Assembly (NCBI GenBank): GCA_017881145.1
Contig: JADGRG010000502.1
Coordinates: 1 to 19,588, forward strand
Length of the DNA stretch: 19,588 nt
Direction of reading: 5' to 3'
DNA from: Sandaracinaceae bacterium
GTDB taxonomy: Bacteria > Myxococcota_A > Polyangia > Polyangiales > JAFGIB01
Part shown: positions 1-7,302 of the stretch, in pieces
How the letters are laid out: each line of letters begins with the position of its first letter
Numbering within the stretch: the first letter of the stretch is position 1
Notes under the pieces: model-generated
What the model saw: the letters and a program-made list of their open reading frames with translations, nothing else
Told to the model about the DNA's origin: nothing
Databases searched by the model: none
Translations under genes and position numbers: made by a program

Positions 1-223
1 AACAGGAACGCATGGAGCGTGAGACACGAGCGAGGCGCCCCCGGTTTCGAGGAGCGCGCGGAGCCTACATTTGTAGGTGAGCACGCACCGCAGGAAGCGG
101 GGGCGGATCGCGATGTGGATCGCGGTCAAGGCGTCTCTGTTTAGTGCTGTCCGGGCAGTGCGCACGATGGAGTAGCCGGAAGCTGCGCTGCGCAGAACAA
201 GTTGGCTCGCTGAACGTGGCCCA
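1..223. other. Unassigned left edge with a small dyad
   Basis: I find no gene here that I can name. One plus-strand frame is open from base 1 to a TAG at 142-144, so the 3' end of a truncated gene cannot be excluded, but its translation is not recognisable. A 6-bp inverted repeat with a 2-nt centre (CCTACA tt TGTAGG) lies at 64-77. Two overlapping short frames (12-80 and 77-175) run through it, neither with protein-like composition that I trust. Treated as noncoding or the tail of an upstream gene. Confidence 0.3.
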
Positions 224-248
224 TTGCCTGCTGAATGGCGCCGGGACT

Positions 249-276
249 TTGCCCCTGAAAAAGCCTGTGCTAGGTT
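249..276 (+). promoter_or_regulatory. Sigma-70-type promoter of the small hypothetical gene
   Basis: TTGCCC at 249-254 and TAGGTT at 271-276 are separated by 16 bp and resemble -35 and -10 boxes. The GTG at 284 begins 7 bp after the -10 box, so a transcript starting at the usual distance would be nearly leaderless. Similar -10 boxes close to a start codon recur at 4651 and, on the minus strand, at 1454. Prediction from sequence only. Confidence 0.35.
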
Positions 277-283
277 GGCAATT

Positions 284-538
284 GTGGATGTCGTGCTGCG
301 GAAGCTCGGGCGCAAAGGAGGCCGGATCGTTGCAGGTCGGCTGCTTCGAGCGCCGCGCAATGGCTCCGTGGTCGTGATCGAGTTCCCCGACGGCCTGCAC
401 GAGTACGTCACCACGCCGGTCAAGCGCGTGTTGCGCTTGGCGGGCAACGACGTGTTCTTCTTGCAGACGGCAAACAGCTGTTACCGGCTCGAGGTTCGCT
501 CCGGGCGCGAAGTGATGCTGGACAGCGTCGCCAAATAG
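284..538 (+). CDS. Small hypothetical protein (84 aa)
   Basis: I do not recognise a family. The product is short and basic, with an N-terminal Arg/Lys-rich stretch (LRKLGRKGGR) followed by a beta-rich body with phrases such as VVIEFPDGLHEYV and FFLQTANSCYRLEV. There is no signal peptide or membrane segment, so it is probably cytoplasmic. Coding is supported by strong G/C bias at third codon positions and by a clear terminator 43 bp downstream. I chose the GTG at 284 because a -10-like box sits directly upstream. The frame is open further up to a TTG at 224, which would give 104 aa, but its extra residues look less protein-like and would overlap the promoter. It stands alone, convergent with the amidohydrolase at 616-1458. 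Confidence 0.6.
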   Translation: MDVVLRKLGRKGGRIVAGRLLRAPRNGSVVVIEFPDGLHEYVTTPVKRVLRLAGNDVFFLQTANSCYRLEVRSGREVMLDSVAK

Positions 539-581
539 AGAGCCAAATAGAACGCATCTCCGATGGCGAGTGCGTGGGGAG

Positions 582-617
582 AGAGGGCGTCGCAATGCGG
601 ACGCCTTCTTCGTTTTC
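582..617 (+). terminator. Intrinsic terminator
   Basis: A 10-bp stem pairs 582-591 (AGAGGGCGTC) with 600-609 (GACGCCTTCT), with one G-T pair and an 8-nt loop. It is followed by a T-rich stretch (TTCTTCGTTTT overlaps and follows the right arm). Orientation fits termination of the plus-strand gene ending at 538. The last bases abut the stop codon of the convergent gene. Confidence 0.65.
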
Positions 618-1458
618 AGCGCAGGTCTAGGCGACCGAGCTTCACGATCAGCTCGTCGAGCAAGGCGGCGATGCGCTCGAAGTCACCCGGTCGCGGCTGA
701 AACGTTTCCTCGTTCACATAGAGCGCTCGGTTGAGCTCGATCTGGATGGCGTGCATGTGCTCGCGCGGACGTCCGTAGTGCGAAGTCACGAAGCCACCCT
801 TGTAGGGATCGTCATGGCGCACCGAAAGGCCCGCCGAACGAAAGTGCGCATCGACGAGATCGATGACGCGTGCATCCGCTGTGGTGCGGCCTTGCGTGCC
901 TGGCACCACGTCGGCACGTTGCGAGCCGGCATCGACGTGCAGCGAGCGCCCACGCGAGGGCATGGAATGACCTGCCAGCAAGATCGCAAAACCGAAGCGT
1001 TCGCGCAGATCTTCCAGCACTTGCCGCAACACCGTGTGGTAGGGCGTGTAGAAACGCGCGAGCCTCTGCTCCAGCCTGGCGTAGCTGAGCGGCCGCTTGA
1101 GCACGGGCCGGCCGTCGGTCGTGGCGCGCCAGACCACTCCGCGCGGTTGCAGCGTGGTCGGGGAAGGATGATCGGTCACCGTGACGGCATCCACGTCGGT
1201 CTCGGCGCGATTCAGATCGACCACGTAGCGAGAGACACGCGCCACCAGAAGTGCAGCGCCCAGGCTCGGCGCGTGCGCATAGAGCCTATCGACGTGAATG
1301 TCCGCATCGCGAATAAGCGCGTCTTGCGGCGCGCTGAGCTCGTCCGCCACCAGATCGGGAATCCACACGCCTGCATGCGGCACCTCGACGAGCAACGCGC
1401 TCGAAGCTGCGGTTGGCGGCTGTAGATCGAAGAACGCCACGAGCCTCAGGTTTAGCAC
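616..1458 (-). CDS. N-formylglutamate amidohydrolase family protein
   Basis: Members of this family hydrolyse N-formyl-L-glutamate to formate and glutamate in histidine breakdown, or related N-formyl/N-acyl amino acids; they are cytoplasmic, metal-dependent enzymes. Seen here: VEVPHAG (about 24-30), RDADIHVD (50-57), DLNR (81-84), GHSMPS (163-168), DDPYKGGFVTSHYGRP (216-231) and HAIQIELNRALY (236-247), in family order and at normal length (280 aa). The family's usual Asp before the HS motif (DxHS) is Ala162 here, which may affect metal binding or specificity. The start is uncertain: GTG at 1458 gives 280 aa, while GTG at 1440 follows a GAGG and a TAAACC -10-like box and gives 274 aa. No other histidine-utilisation gene is adjacent, so a role in that pathway is not shown. 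Confidence 0.88.
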   Translation of the reverse strand: MLNLRLVAFFDLQPPTAASSALLVEVPHAGVWIPDLVADELSAPQDALIRDADIHVDRLYAHAPSLGAALLVARVSRYVVDLNRAETDVDAVTVTDHPSPTTLQPRGVVWRATTDGRPVLKRPLSYARLEQRLARFYTPYHTVLRQVLEDLRERFGFAILLAGHSMPSRGRSLHVDAGSQRADVVPGTQGRTTADARVIDLVDAHFRSAGLSVRHDDPYKGGFVTSHYGRPREHMHAIQIELNRALYVNEETFQPRPGDFERIAALLDELIVKLGRLDLR

Positions 1459-1563
1459 AGGACGACGCGCGAGGGGTGTGGATCTCGGAGAGCGCTCGCA
1501 GCAATGCCCACATTTCCGCAGGGCAAAGAAGCGTGAGCTCGCTGCGTTCGCGCAACAAGATGC

Positions 1564-1594
1564 TTGTGTCGCGACGCAACCTGCCGTGTATCAT
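1564..1594 (+). promoter_or_regulatory. Possible promoter of the Ser/Thr kinase gene
   Basis: TTGTGT at 1564-1569 and TATCAT at 1589-1594 are separated by 19 bp, longer than ideal. The site is about 50 bp upstream of the chosen kinase start, in the divergent gap between the kinase and the amidohydrolase. Weak prediction. Confidence 0.22.
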
Positions 1595-1646
1595 TCCTTG
1601 TCGACGCATCGAGCGTTGTCGGCCCAAGCCCGGACCAGTCATACGC

Positions 1647-3386
1647 ATGTCCACCGTCGCTTCTCGTCGTTCGCAAGATCCTTATCTCGGTAAGACCGTC
1701 GCGGGTCGCTATCGCCTGGAAGCCAGACTCGGCGAAGGTGGAATGGGCGTCGTCTACCGGGCGCGCCACGTGCTCATCGATCGGGTCTGCGCGATCAAGC
1801 TGATCCGTCCGGACCTGCGCGGTGAGACGCATCTGCGCGCGTGGATGCTGCGCGAAGCCAGAGCCGCCAACCGAGTGGACCACGCGCACATCGTGCAGAT
1901 CCACGATGTCGGCGAGACCGACGACGGCGAGCTCTACCTGGTCATGGAGTACCTGGTGGGGACAGCGCTGTCGACCGTCGTCTCCAAGGGCCCGCTACCC
2001 ATCGAGCGCGCGGTCGACGTCATCGAGCAGATGTGCGCCGCTCTGGCGCGTGCCCACGACCTCGGCGTCGTGCATCGCGATCTGAAGAGCGACAACATCA
2101 TGCTCACGGTGCAGGGCGGTCGTAAGGATTTCGTGAAGATCCTCGACTTCGGGTTGGCGGCGCTGACCCGCGACGCGCGCCTGGCACCCAAGGGTGCGGT
2201 GTTCGGCACGCCAGAGTACATGGCCCCCGAGCAAGCGCGCGGCGAAGACGCCACGGCACTCTGCGACCTCTACGCGCTCGGCATCCTCTTCTTCGAGATG
2301 CTGACCGGACAGTTGCCGTTTCGCTCCAGCGATCGCGAGACGCTGCTCGAGATGCAGCGCAGCGCAGCACCACCCCGACCACGCTCACTGCGCGCAGACA
2401 TGGCACCGCAAGCCGAAGCCATCATGCTGCGCTTGCTGGAGAAGGATCCTTCTCGCCGCTTCCGCGACGGACACCATCTCCAAGAAGAGCTCAAAGCCTT
2501 TCAGCGCACGCTGCCTGGCCGCACCTGGGAGGTGCAACAAACTGATGCACCCATGGCCCCGCCTCCGCCACCACCCGCGCCGACGCCGGGAGTGCAGGAG
2601 TGGGGCACGCGTGCTGCCAACTTTCAACGCGCACTGGCGCGTGGCTATCCGAACGGCAAGGCGCCCGACGACGTACAGCAAGCGGCTGACACGCTATGGG
2701 ACCTGGCCTCACGCGCAGCACGCTTGGAAGGCGAGCTGGCGAGTCACTCGCAAAAGCTCGATGCCACTGAGAAGCGTGGCCGAGCGCTACGCGCCGAAAT
2801 GGGCCGCAAGGTCGAGGAGCTGGCGGCCGAAGAGTCACGCGCCCTGCGCGAGGCCGGCGATTGGCGCGAGCGTGCGCGCAAGATCGAAGCGACCGTGAGC
2901 CAGGCCCGACAAGAGGTCGAAGAGTCTAGCCGCCGCGCCGATGCGCGCGACGTGGCGTCTCTGGATCCGCCCAAGTTGCGGCAGGTATTCGAAGCTGCCG
3001 GCGCGGCGCGGGCGAGGCTCGAAGCGAACCAAGTGCACTATGAATTCCAGCTCGCCCACGCCAGTGAGAAGGAGAAGCAAGCAGCCGACCTGCGCAAGCA
3101 GATCGAGGAGCTACGCAAGCAGTTGCAACGCTACTCCGATGCACTGGAGAACGATCTGGCCGCCGGTCGGGATCGGATCGCGACCCGCGTCAAAGAAGCG
3201 CTCGGTTTCGAACGCAGCTTCGACGAAGCCTCGACGCTTCTGCTCACGCATCTGCGCGACCGACCCGAGTGCCGCGACCTGATCGAGGAGCTCGTAACCG
3301 GAGAACGCGAGCGCACCGCCAACGCGCGTCACAGCCGCGTCAAACGCGAAGGCGACACCAACCAAGGTGCGCCCGCCGCTGACTGA
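1647..3386 (+). CDS. Ser/Thr protein kinase with C-terminal coiled coil
   Basis: A Hanks-type Ser/Thr kinase that phosphorylates proteins using ATP. All core motifs are present: glycine loop GEGGMG (29-34), Lys51 in AIK, Glu70 in the alphaC helix, HRDLKSDN (143-150), DFG (167-169), APE (193-195) and Asp207. So it should be active. The kinase domain ends near residue 290. A proline-rich linker follows (about 300-320), then a long Glu/Arg/Lys/Ala-rich region (about 345-545) with heptad character, predicted coiled coil, ending in a short basic tail. I see no membrane segment and no PASTA repeats, so it is likely cytoplasmic and may act as a scaffold or dimer. The frame is open further upstream (to 1413), but that part overlaps the divergent gene and reads poorly; ATG 1647 begins a typical kinase N-terminus (579 aa), although no clear Shine-Dalgarno precedes it. 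Confidence 0.93.
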   Translation: MSTVASRRSQDPYLGKTVAGRYRLEARLGEGGMGVVYRARHVLIDRVCAIKLIRPDLRGETHLRAWMLREARAANRVDHAHIVQIHDVGETDDGELYLVMEYLVGTALSTVVSKGPLPIERAVDVIEQMCAALARAHDLGVVHRDLKSDNIMLTVQGGRKDFVKILDFGLAALTRDARLAPKGAVFGTPEYMAPEQARGEDATALCDLYALGILFFEMLTGQLPFRSSDRETLLEMQRSAAPPRPRSLRADMAPQAEAIMLRLLEKDPSRRFRDGHHLQEELKAFQRTLPGRTWEVQQTDAPMAPPPPPPAPTPGVQEWGTRAANFQRALARGYPNGKAPDDVQQAADTLWDLASRAARLEGELASHSQKLDATEKRGRALRAEMGRKVEELAAEESRALREAGDWRERARKIEATVSQARQEVEESSRRADARDVASLDPPKLRQVFEAAGAARARLEANQVHYEFQLAHASEKEKQAADLRKQIEELRKQLQRYSDALENDLAAGRDRIATRVKEALGFERSFDEASTLLLTHLRDRPECRDLIEELVTGERERTANARHSRVKREGDTNQGAPAAD

Positions 3387-3395
3387 GGATTCGCG

Positions 3396-3473
3396 ACATA
3401 CCACCCAAGCAGCCTGCGGCTCTTGGGTGAGATCGCCACATACCACCCAAGCAGCCTGCGGCTCTTGGGTGAG
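3396..3473. repeat. Two tandem 36-bp hairpin repeats (REP-like)
   Basis: Two identical 36-bp copies (3396-3431 and 3438-3473) are separated by 6 bp, a 42-bp period. Each forms a strong hairpin: CACCCAAG + bulged C + AGCC, loop TGC, GGCT + CTTGGGTG, i.e. 12 bp of stem (first copy 3402-3429). They sit 10 bp after the kinase stop and about 50 bp beyond the 3' end of the minus-strand tRNA. They could end transcription from both sides, though no T-run follows. The exact duplication of a palindrome resembles REP-type dispersed elements. Confidence 0.8.
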
Positions 3474-3525
3474 CTATCGGCACGTGCCGCGCGCGCTTGG
3501 ATCGCCGCAGCGCCAGATGAATCAG

Positions 3526-3609
3526 TAGCCGAGGTCGGAATTGAACCGACACGCCCTTGCGGGCACCGGATTTTGAGTCCGGCGCGTCTGCCAGTTCCGC
3601 CACTCGGCC
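3526..3609 (-). tRNA. tRNA-Leu (anticodon CAA)
   Basis: On the minus strand the sequence folds as a class II tRNA. The acceptor stem pairs GGCCGAG with CTCGGCT, with a G-U at the first pair. The anticodon arm is CCGGA-CTCAAAA-TCCGG, which places CAA at positions 34-36 (reads UUG). There is a long variable arm TGCCCGCAAGGGCGT, and the T arm is GTCGG-TTCAATT-CCGAC. The discriminator base is A. The next three bases are CTG, so the 3' CCA is not encoded and must be added after transcription. Length 84 nt without CCA, normal for tRNA-Leu. Confidence 0.95.
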
Positions 3610-3623
3610 AAAGCAGGGGCGCG

Positions 3624-3629
3624 ACTATA
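3624..3629 (-). promoter_or_regulatory. -10 box of the tRNA-Leu promoter
   Basis: On the minus strand TATAGT ends 14 bp before the mature tRNA 5' end and is followed by the GC-rich stretch GCGCCCC. That is the discriminator type seen at growth-rate-controlled stable-RNA promoters. No good -35 hexamer is visible at 16-18 bp spacing. Confidence 0.45.
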
Positions 3630-3725
3630 CAACCTTTTCTTCTCGGCGCCAGCGCAACCCGACACACGCTCTGCCCAAAGCGCGGACCGAGCTTCATGCG
3701 CTCGGCTGCGATCGACGCGATCTGT

Positions 3726-4589
3726 TCAGGGCGCGAACTCGACCAGGACGCGGTGCGGGATGATGCCGGCGTCACTGCCGCGGTCGAGCACGTCTTGGAT
3801 GGCGCGGCGGCCCTCCTGCCCGTAGTCGAGCGTGTCTTGATTCGCATACATCGCGAGGTAGCGATCGAAGAGCGCGCGCTCACGCGGCACGCCTTCGCGC
3901 GTCTCGGCAGCGAGCAGGGCAGAAAGCACTTCGTCGCGATGCGCGAGCGCGTAGCGGATGGATTCGCGCAACACCGCTGAGACTTCGACAATCACAGAAG
4001 GGCCGAGCCAGCGTGCAATCACGTTGCCACCGAGTGGCAGTGGCAGCGAGGTCAGTGCCTTCCAGGCCTCGCCGAGCTCGAGCGCGCGGTGCAGACCCTG
4101 CCGCTCGTAGAGCAAGCGGCCTTCGTGAATCAGCAGCGCGGCGTCGACCTCGTCGTTCTGCAGCGCCGCAAAGGCGCGGGCAAAGGGAGCGACCGGCACG
4201 GTGACGGCGGTGAAGTTCGGCACGAGCAAGCGCAGAACCAGGTAGGCCGTGGTGCGCGGGCCGGGGACGCCGATGCGCAGGCCGGAAAGCTCTTCGCGAG
4301 GCAGCGGGCGCTTGGCCACCACCACTGGCCCGTAGCCGACCCCCACGCTGCCACCGTGGGGCAAGAGCAGATAGCGATCGGCCAAATACGCGTATTGGTG
4401 GATCGACACGGCGCTCACGTCCGGCGCACCTGCGGCTTCGGCCGCTCGGTTTAGCGCCTCGGTGTCGGCGCGCTCGCGCACGAAGCGGAAGCCACGGGTG
4501 TCGATGCGACCTTCCGCGATCGCCCAAAACATAAAGGCGTCGTCGGCGTCCGGACTGTAGGCGACTCGGATGATTCGCTCGGCGGGCAC
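3726..4589 (-). CDS. mqnD: 1,4-dihydroxy-6-naphthoate synthase (MqnD)
   Basis: MqnD converts cyclic de-hypoxanthinylfutalosine to 1,4-dihydroxy-6-naphthoate in the futalosine route to menaquinone; it is a soluble cytoplasmic enzyme with a periplasmic-binding-protein-like fold. Diagnostic phrases are YSPDADDAFMFWAI (about 11-24), DVSAVSIHQYAY, LRIGVPGPRTTA, DAALLIHEGRLLY, LPLGGNVIARWLG and the C-terminal YANQDTLDYGQEGRRA. Length (287 aa) is normal. The start is GTG at 4589. The gene stands alone, divergent from the cupredoxin-like gene with a 76-bp gap, and no other mqn gene is in the window; in many genomes these genes are scattered. It implies that this organism respires with menaquinone made by the alternative pathway. 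Confidence 0.93.
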   Translation of the reverse strand: MPAERIIRVAYSPDADDAFMFWAIAEGRIDTRGFRFVRERADTEALNRAAEAAGAPDVSAVSIHQYAYLADRYLLLPHGGSVGVGYGPVVVAKRPLPREELSGLRIGVPGPRTTAYLVLRLLVPNFTAVTVPVAPFARAFAALQNDEVDAALLIHEGRLLYERQGLHRALELGEAWKALTSLPLPLGGNVIARWLGPSVIVEVSAVLRESIRYALAHRDEVLSALLAAETREGVPRERALFDRYLAMYANQDTLDYGQEGRRAIQDVLDRGSDAGIIPHRVLVEFAP

Positions 4590-4626
4590 GCTCGCCGTCT
4601 AACGCCTTTCTGGCCGCCGGGCAACG

Positions 4627-4656
4627 TTGACCGCAGCGCGTCATCTTGGCTAACCT
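4627..4656 (+). promoter_or_regulatory. Sigma-70-type promoter of the cupredoxin-like gene
   Basis: TTGACC at 4627-4632 matches five of six -35 consensus bases. TAACCT at 4651-4656, 18 bp later, is a fair -10 box. The GTG start at 4666 lies only 9 bp downstream, so the transcript should have almost no leader, and no Shine-Dalgarno is present. Confidence 0.5.
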
Positions 4657-4665
4657 CCGACCTCC

Positions 4666-5439
4666 GTGTTGCGCCCGAAACCACCCCTGCGTCGTAGCCT
4701 ATGGATCGCCTGGTTCGTAAGCGCCGCTGTGTTGGGCGCGCTGGGCGCGCTGGGCGGCACCGCCATCACGCGGGCCGCTGATGTCCGCGGACAGCTCCTG
4801 CTCGGCGCCTATCATCCGCCTGCACCACCCAAGCCGCCACGCGCCGCCTTCAACTGGGAGATCGACAACGGCGTCAAGGAGGTGATGCGCGACCGCGTGT
4901 CAGCTCCGCGCGAGCTGGCGGTGGTGCTGATCGGCAGCGGCGAACCGAAGCTGCCCGATCACGTCGAGGTGCCCGTCTCGGGTGGCTGCTTGCTGCCTGC
5001 AACCGTGGTGGTGCGCACCGGGTCGACGGTTCGGATCCGCAACGACGACGAAATCGGTCACGAGCTCTACGCCGAAGGGCTCGACGGTTTCTCCGCCGAA
5101 GCCACCTCGCCGCGGGCGGTGCGCTCCATCCACCTGACCAAGCCCGGCGGCTGGCCGCTGCGCGACAAGCTGGCGCCGCACGCCCAGGCATATCTGCACG
5201 TGCTGCCGGACCTGGTCGCGATCGGCAAGGTCGATGCGAGCGGCAACTACGTCTTCGCCGATGTGGCGGCGGGCAAATACACGCTGAAGGTGTTCCACGG
5301 ACCAAACACCGTCGCCACCAAAGAGATCGAAGTGGGCGACCGGGCACTGACCGTAGACCCGCTCACCTTGGAAGCCGCGCGACCTGCGCCGGTTGCGCCG
5401 GTTGCGCCGGTTGCGCCGGCTTCCAAGGCGTCGCCCTAG
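4666..5439 (+). CDS. Secreted cupredoxin-like / methylamine-utilisation-type protein
   Basis: Predicted exported protein of 257 aa. Residues about 12-38 form a hydrophobic signal segment ending TAITRAAD. The body has the pattern of plastocyanin-like periplasmic proteins: a region around GGCLLPATVVVRTGSTVRI (106-124), NDDEIGHELYAEG (126-138) and a later PHAQAYLHVLPDLVAIGKV (171-189). It ends in a beta-sandwich-like segment with the phrase GNYVFADVAAGKYTLKVFHG (193-212), as in carboxypeptidase-regulatory-like folds. His132, His172, His178 and Cys108 could be copper ligands, but I cannot place a complete type-1 site. The C-terminus has a low-complexity tail encoded by tandem 9-bp units (Val-Ala-Pro, 5384-5420). 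The following gene starts 24 bp downstream and is probably co-transcribed. The specific role is unknown. Confidence 0.6.
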   Translation: MLRPKPPLRRSLWIAWFVSAAVLGALGALGGTAITRAADVRGQLLLGAYHPPAPPKPPRAAFNWEIDNGVKEVMRDRVSAPRELAVVLIGSGEPKLPDHVEVPVSGGCLLPATVVVRTGSTVRIRNDDEIGHELYAEGLDGFSAEATSPRAVRSIHLTKPGGWPLRDKLAPHAQAYLHVLPDLVAIGKVDASGNYVFADVAAGKYTLKVFHGPNTVATKEIEVGDRALTVDPLTLEAARPAPVAPVAPVAPASKASP

Positions 5440-5463
5440 TCTGCTTGCCGGAGGCCGCAGTGC

Positions 5464-7230
5464 ATGCGGCTCGTCGACGGGGATCCGATGCTCCTATCAA
5501 GATTTTGGTACATTCTCCTCGCCGTCGCCGCCGCTGCTGCAACCGGCGCAGCGCTGCTCGCGCAGGGCATCATCAACGACAAGTCACTCGAGCAGGTGGC
5601 GAGCGAATTGCGGCGTGATCGCGTCGAGCTCGACGCCGTGCTGCGCTTAGAGGCGCGCGCGCGCCTGGACCGCATCAGCTTCATCACCGTCGACAACAAA
5701 CTCGGCGGCTTGCTCAAGCAAGCTGCGCCCGTGCCCGTCACCGACGAAAAGCAGCTGAGCAAGCTGAGCAGCGACACCAAAGACGTGTTGCGCGGCCACT
5801 ATGCGCGCCTTCTGGAGGCCGCAGGTCCCGGCGCCAAGGAAGCCGACGTCGCGCCCGACATTGCCTTTGCGCTCGACTCAGCCGGCCGCATCATCGCGCA
5901 GCTCGGCCCGCTCGAAGTCAATCCGCCAGGGTCGAGCCTCGCCACCTACCCGCTGGTCGACCGCGCGTTGCACGGCTACGTGCGCGACGACATCTGGGTC
6001 TACGATCGGCGTATCTACCGCATGGCGGCCAGGCCCGTGCTCTACGGTGGCGACTACGTGGGCGCCATCGTCCATGGCTACAGGTTCGATAACGCGTTCG
6101 CGGAGAAGCTCTCACAAGGCCTGGGCGACGTGACGCTGGCGTTCTTCTACGGGACGAACGTCCTGGCCAGTTTTGCTCCGCCCGATGCAGCGACCGCACC
6201 ACCGCTGGCGGAGGTCGCTGCACCGCTGCCGCAGGTGCTCAACGACGAACATTTCAAGCACGGTGAACGCACTGAGCCGTACGCGCTGCAATCGGGCGCA
6301 CGAGCGCTCTACTCACTCGTCACCGGCGGAGCGGCGGCTGCGAACGTGGGCTACGGCATCGGCCGACCACTGCGGCTCATCGCGGCGCCGCAGGAGATCT
6401 TCCAGAATGCCTCGCAGCAGCAGGTCCAGGCCTTGCCGCTTCCGATCCTCGGCGGCGCGGCGGCGGTCTTGGCCCTCTTTGGTTTGCTCTGCGTGTATTT
6501 CGAGCGTGACCGTCCGTACAAGGTGCTGCTTCGCAAGATCGAAGAGATCACCGAGGGCGAGCGCGATCGCTTGCTCGTGACCGAGTGGCGCGGCCTGTAT
6601 CGCAAGCTGAGCGACGCCGTCAATCGCGCCATCGACAAGTCAGTCGAGAAGGCTGCCGAGAAGCTGCCTGCCAGCAAGAAGAAGGCGAACCTCGACGAAA
6701 TTCTCGGGCCGACGCCGCAGAGCGCGGCGGAGCACTACTTTGGCTTTGCAGACAGCGGTGGCGAGCCATCCAAACCGCCAGCGCCGAAACCCGCACCGAT
6801 GCCTGCGCCGAAGCCTGCCGCGCCGCCAGCGCTGCCAACACCAGTGCCTGCGCCAACGCCGCCCACCCCGCCGCGCGCTGCGCCGACGCCTGCACGACTC
6901 GCGCCCGCGCCTGCACCGGCCAGCCCACCAACCGCGGTGCCCGTACTCGCCACGACGCCTGCACCAACGGCTGCGGCGGTGCCGGCGGCCGGCGCCGAGA
7001 CTGGCGACTTCGACGAGCCGGCGCACTTCCGTGAGGTCTACGAGCAGTATGTCGCGACACGCCGGCAGTGCGGCGAGTCGACCGACAGCCTCAGCTACGA
7101 GAAGTTCGAGGTCACGCTGAACAAGACGCGCAACCAGGTGCTCGCGAAGCACGCAGCCAAGAGTGTGCGCTTCAGCGTCTACGTCAAAGAGGGCAAGGCC
7201 GCCCTCAAGGCGACGCCGATCAAAGCGTAG
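5464..7230 (+). CDS. Two-TM sensor-like membrane protein, MXAN_5187-type C-terminus
   Basis: Layout of 588 aa: TM1 at about 13-34; a roughly 285-residue extracytoplasmic region with sensor-like features (IAFALDSAGRIIAQLG near 140-155 and RPVLYGGDYVGAIVHGY near 192-208), reminiscent of a Cache domain; TM2 at about 322-346; a short charged segment (RDRPYKVLLRKIEEITEGER); a proline/alanine linker of about 80 residues (about 434-514); and a compact C-terminal domain (about 519-587, HFREVYEQYVATRRQCGES to the end). I associate that last domain with myxobacterial proteins of the MXAN_5187 family, from memory. No kinase, GGDEF or methyl-accepting domain is visible, so output must go through the C-terminal domain. 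I chose ATG 5464, which has GGAGG 9 bp upstream; ATG 5488 is an alternative. Probably an operon with the preceding gene. Confidence 0.65.
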   Translation: MRLVDGDPMLLSRFWYILLAVAAAAATGAALLAQGIINDKSLEQVASELRRDRVELDAVLRLEARARLDRISFITVDNKLGGLLKQAAPVPVTDEKQLSKLSSDTKDVLRGHYARLLEAAGPGAKEADVAPDIAFALDSAGRIIAQLGPLEVNPPGSSLATYPLVDRALHGYVRDDIWVYDRRIYRMAARPVLYGGDYVGAIVHGYRFDNAFAEKLSQGLGDVTLAFFYGTNVLASFAPPDAATAPPLAEVAAPLPQVLNDEHFKHGERTEPYALQSGARALYSLVTGGAAAANVGYGIGRPLRLIAAPQEIFQNASQQQVQALPLPILGGAAAVLALFGLLCVYFERDRPYKVLLRKIEEITEGERDRLLVTEWRGLYRKLSDAVNRAIDKSVEKAAEKLPASKKKANLDEILGPTPQSAAEHYFGFADSGGEPSKPPAPKPAPMPAPKPAAPPALPTPVPAPTPPTPPRAAPTPARLAPAPAPASPPTAVPVLATTPAPTAAAVPAAGAETGDFDEPAHFREVYEQYVATRRQCGESTDSLSYEKFEVTLNKTRNQVLAKHAAKSVRFSVYVKEGKAALKATPIKA

Positions 7231-7302
7231 TTGGAGCTACCAGCGGGCCTCGTCCAAGGGTCGCCACCACGCCCTCTCAAGGCGACGCCGATCAAGACGT
7301 AG
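7201..7302 (+). repeat. Imperfect duplication of the upstream gene's 3' end
   Basis: The last 30 bases of the membrane-protein gene (7201-7230, including its TAG) recur at 7271-7302 with a 2-bp insertion and an AG/GA change near the end, again finishing in TAG. The two copies are 70 bp apart. The bases after each copy are at best faintly similar. This looks like an old partial tandem duplication rather than a functional element. Confidence 0.6.

Noticed and set aside
3396..3473. Possible CRISPR repeats
   Set aside because: Only two copies, separated by 6 bp, which is too short for a spacer, and no cas genes nearby.
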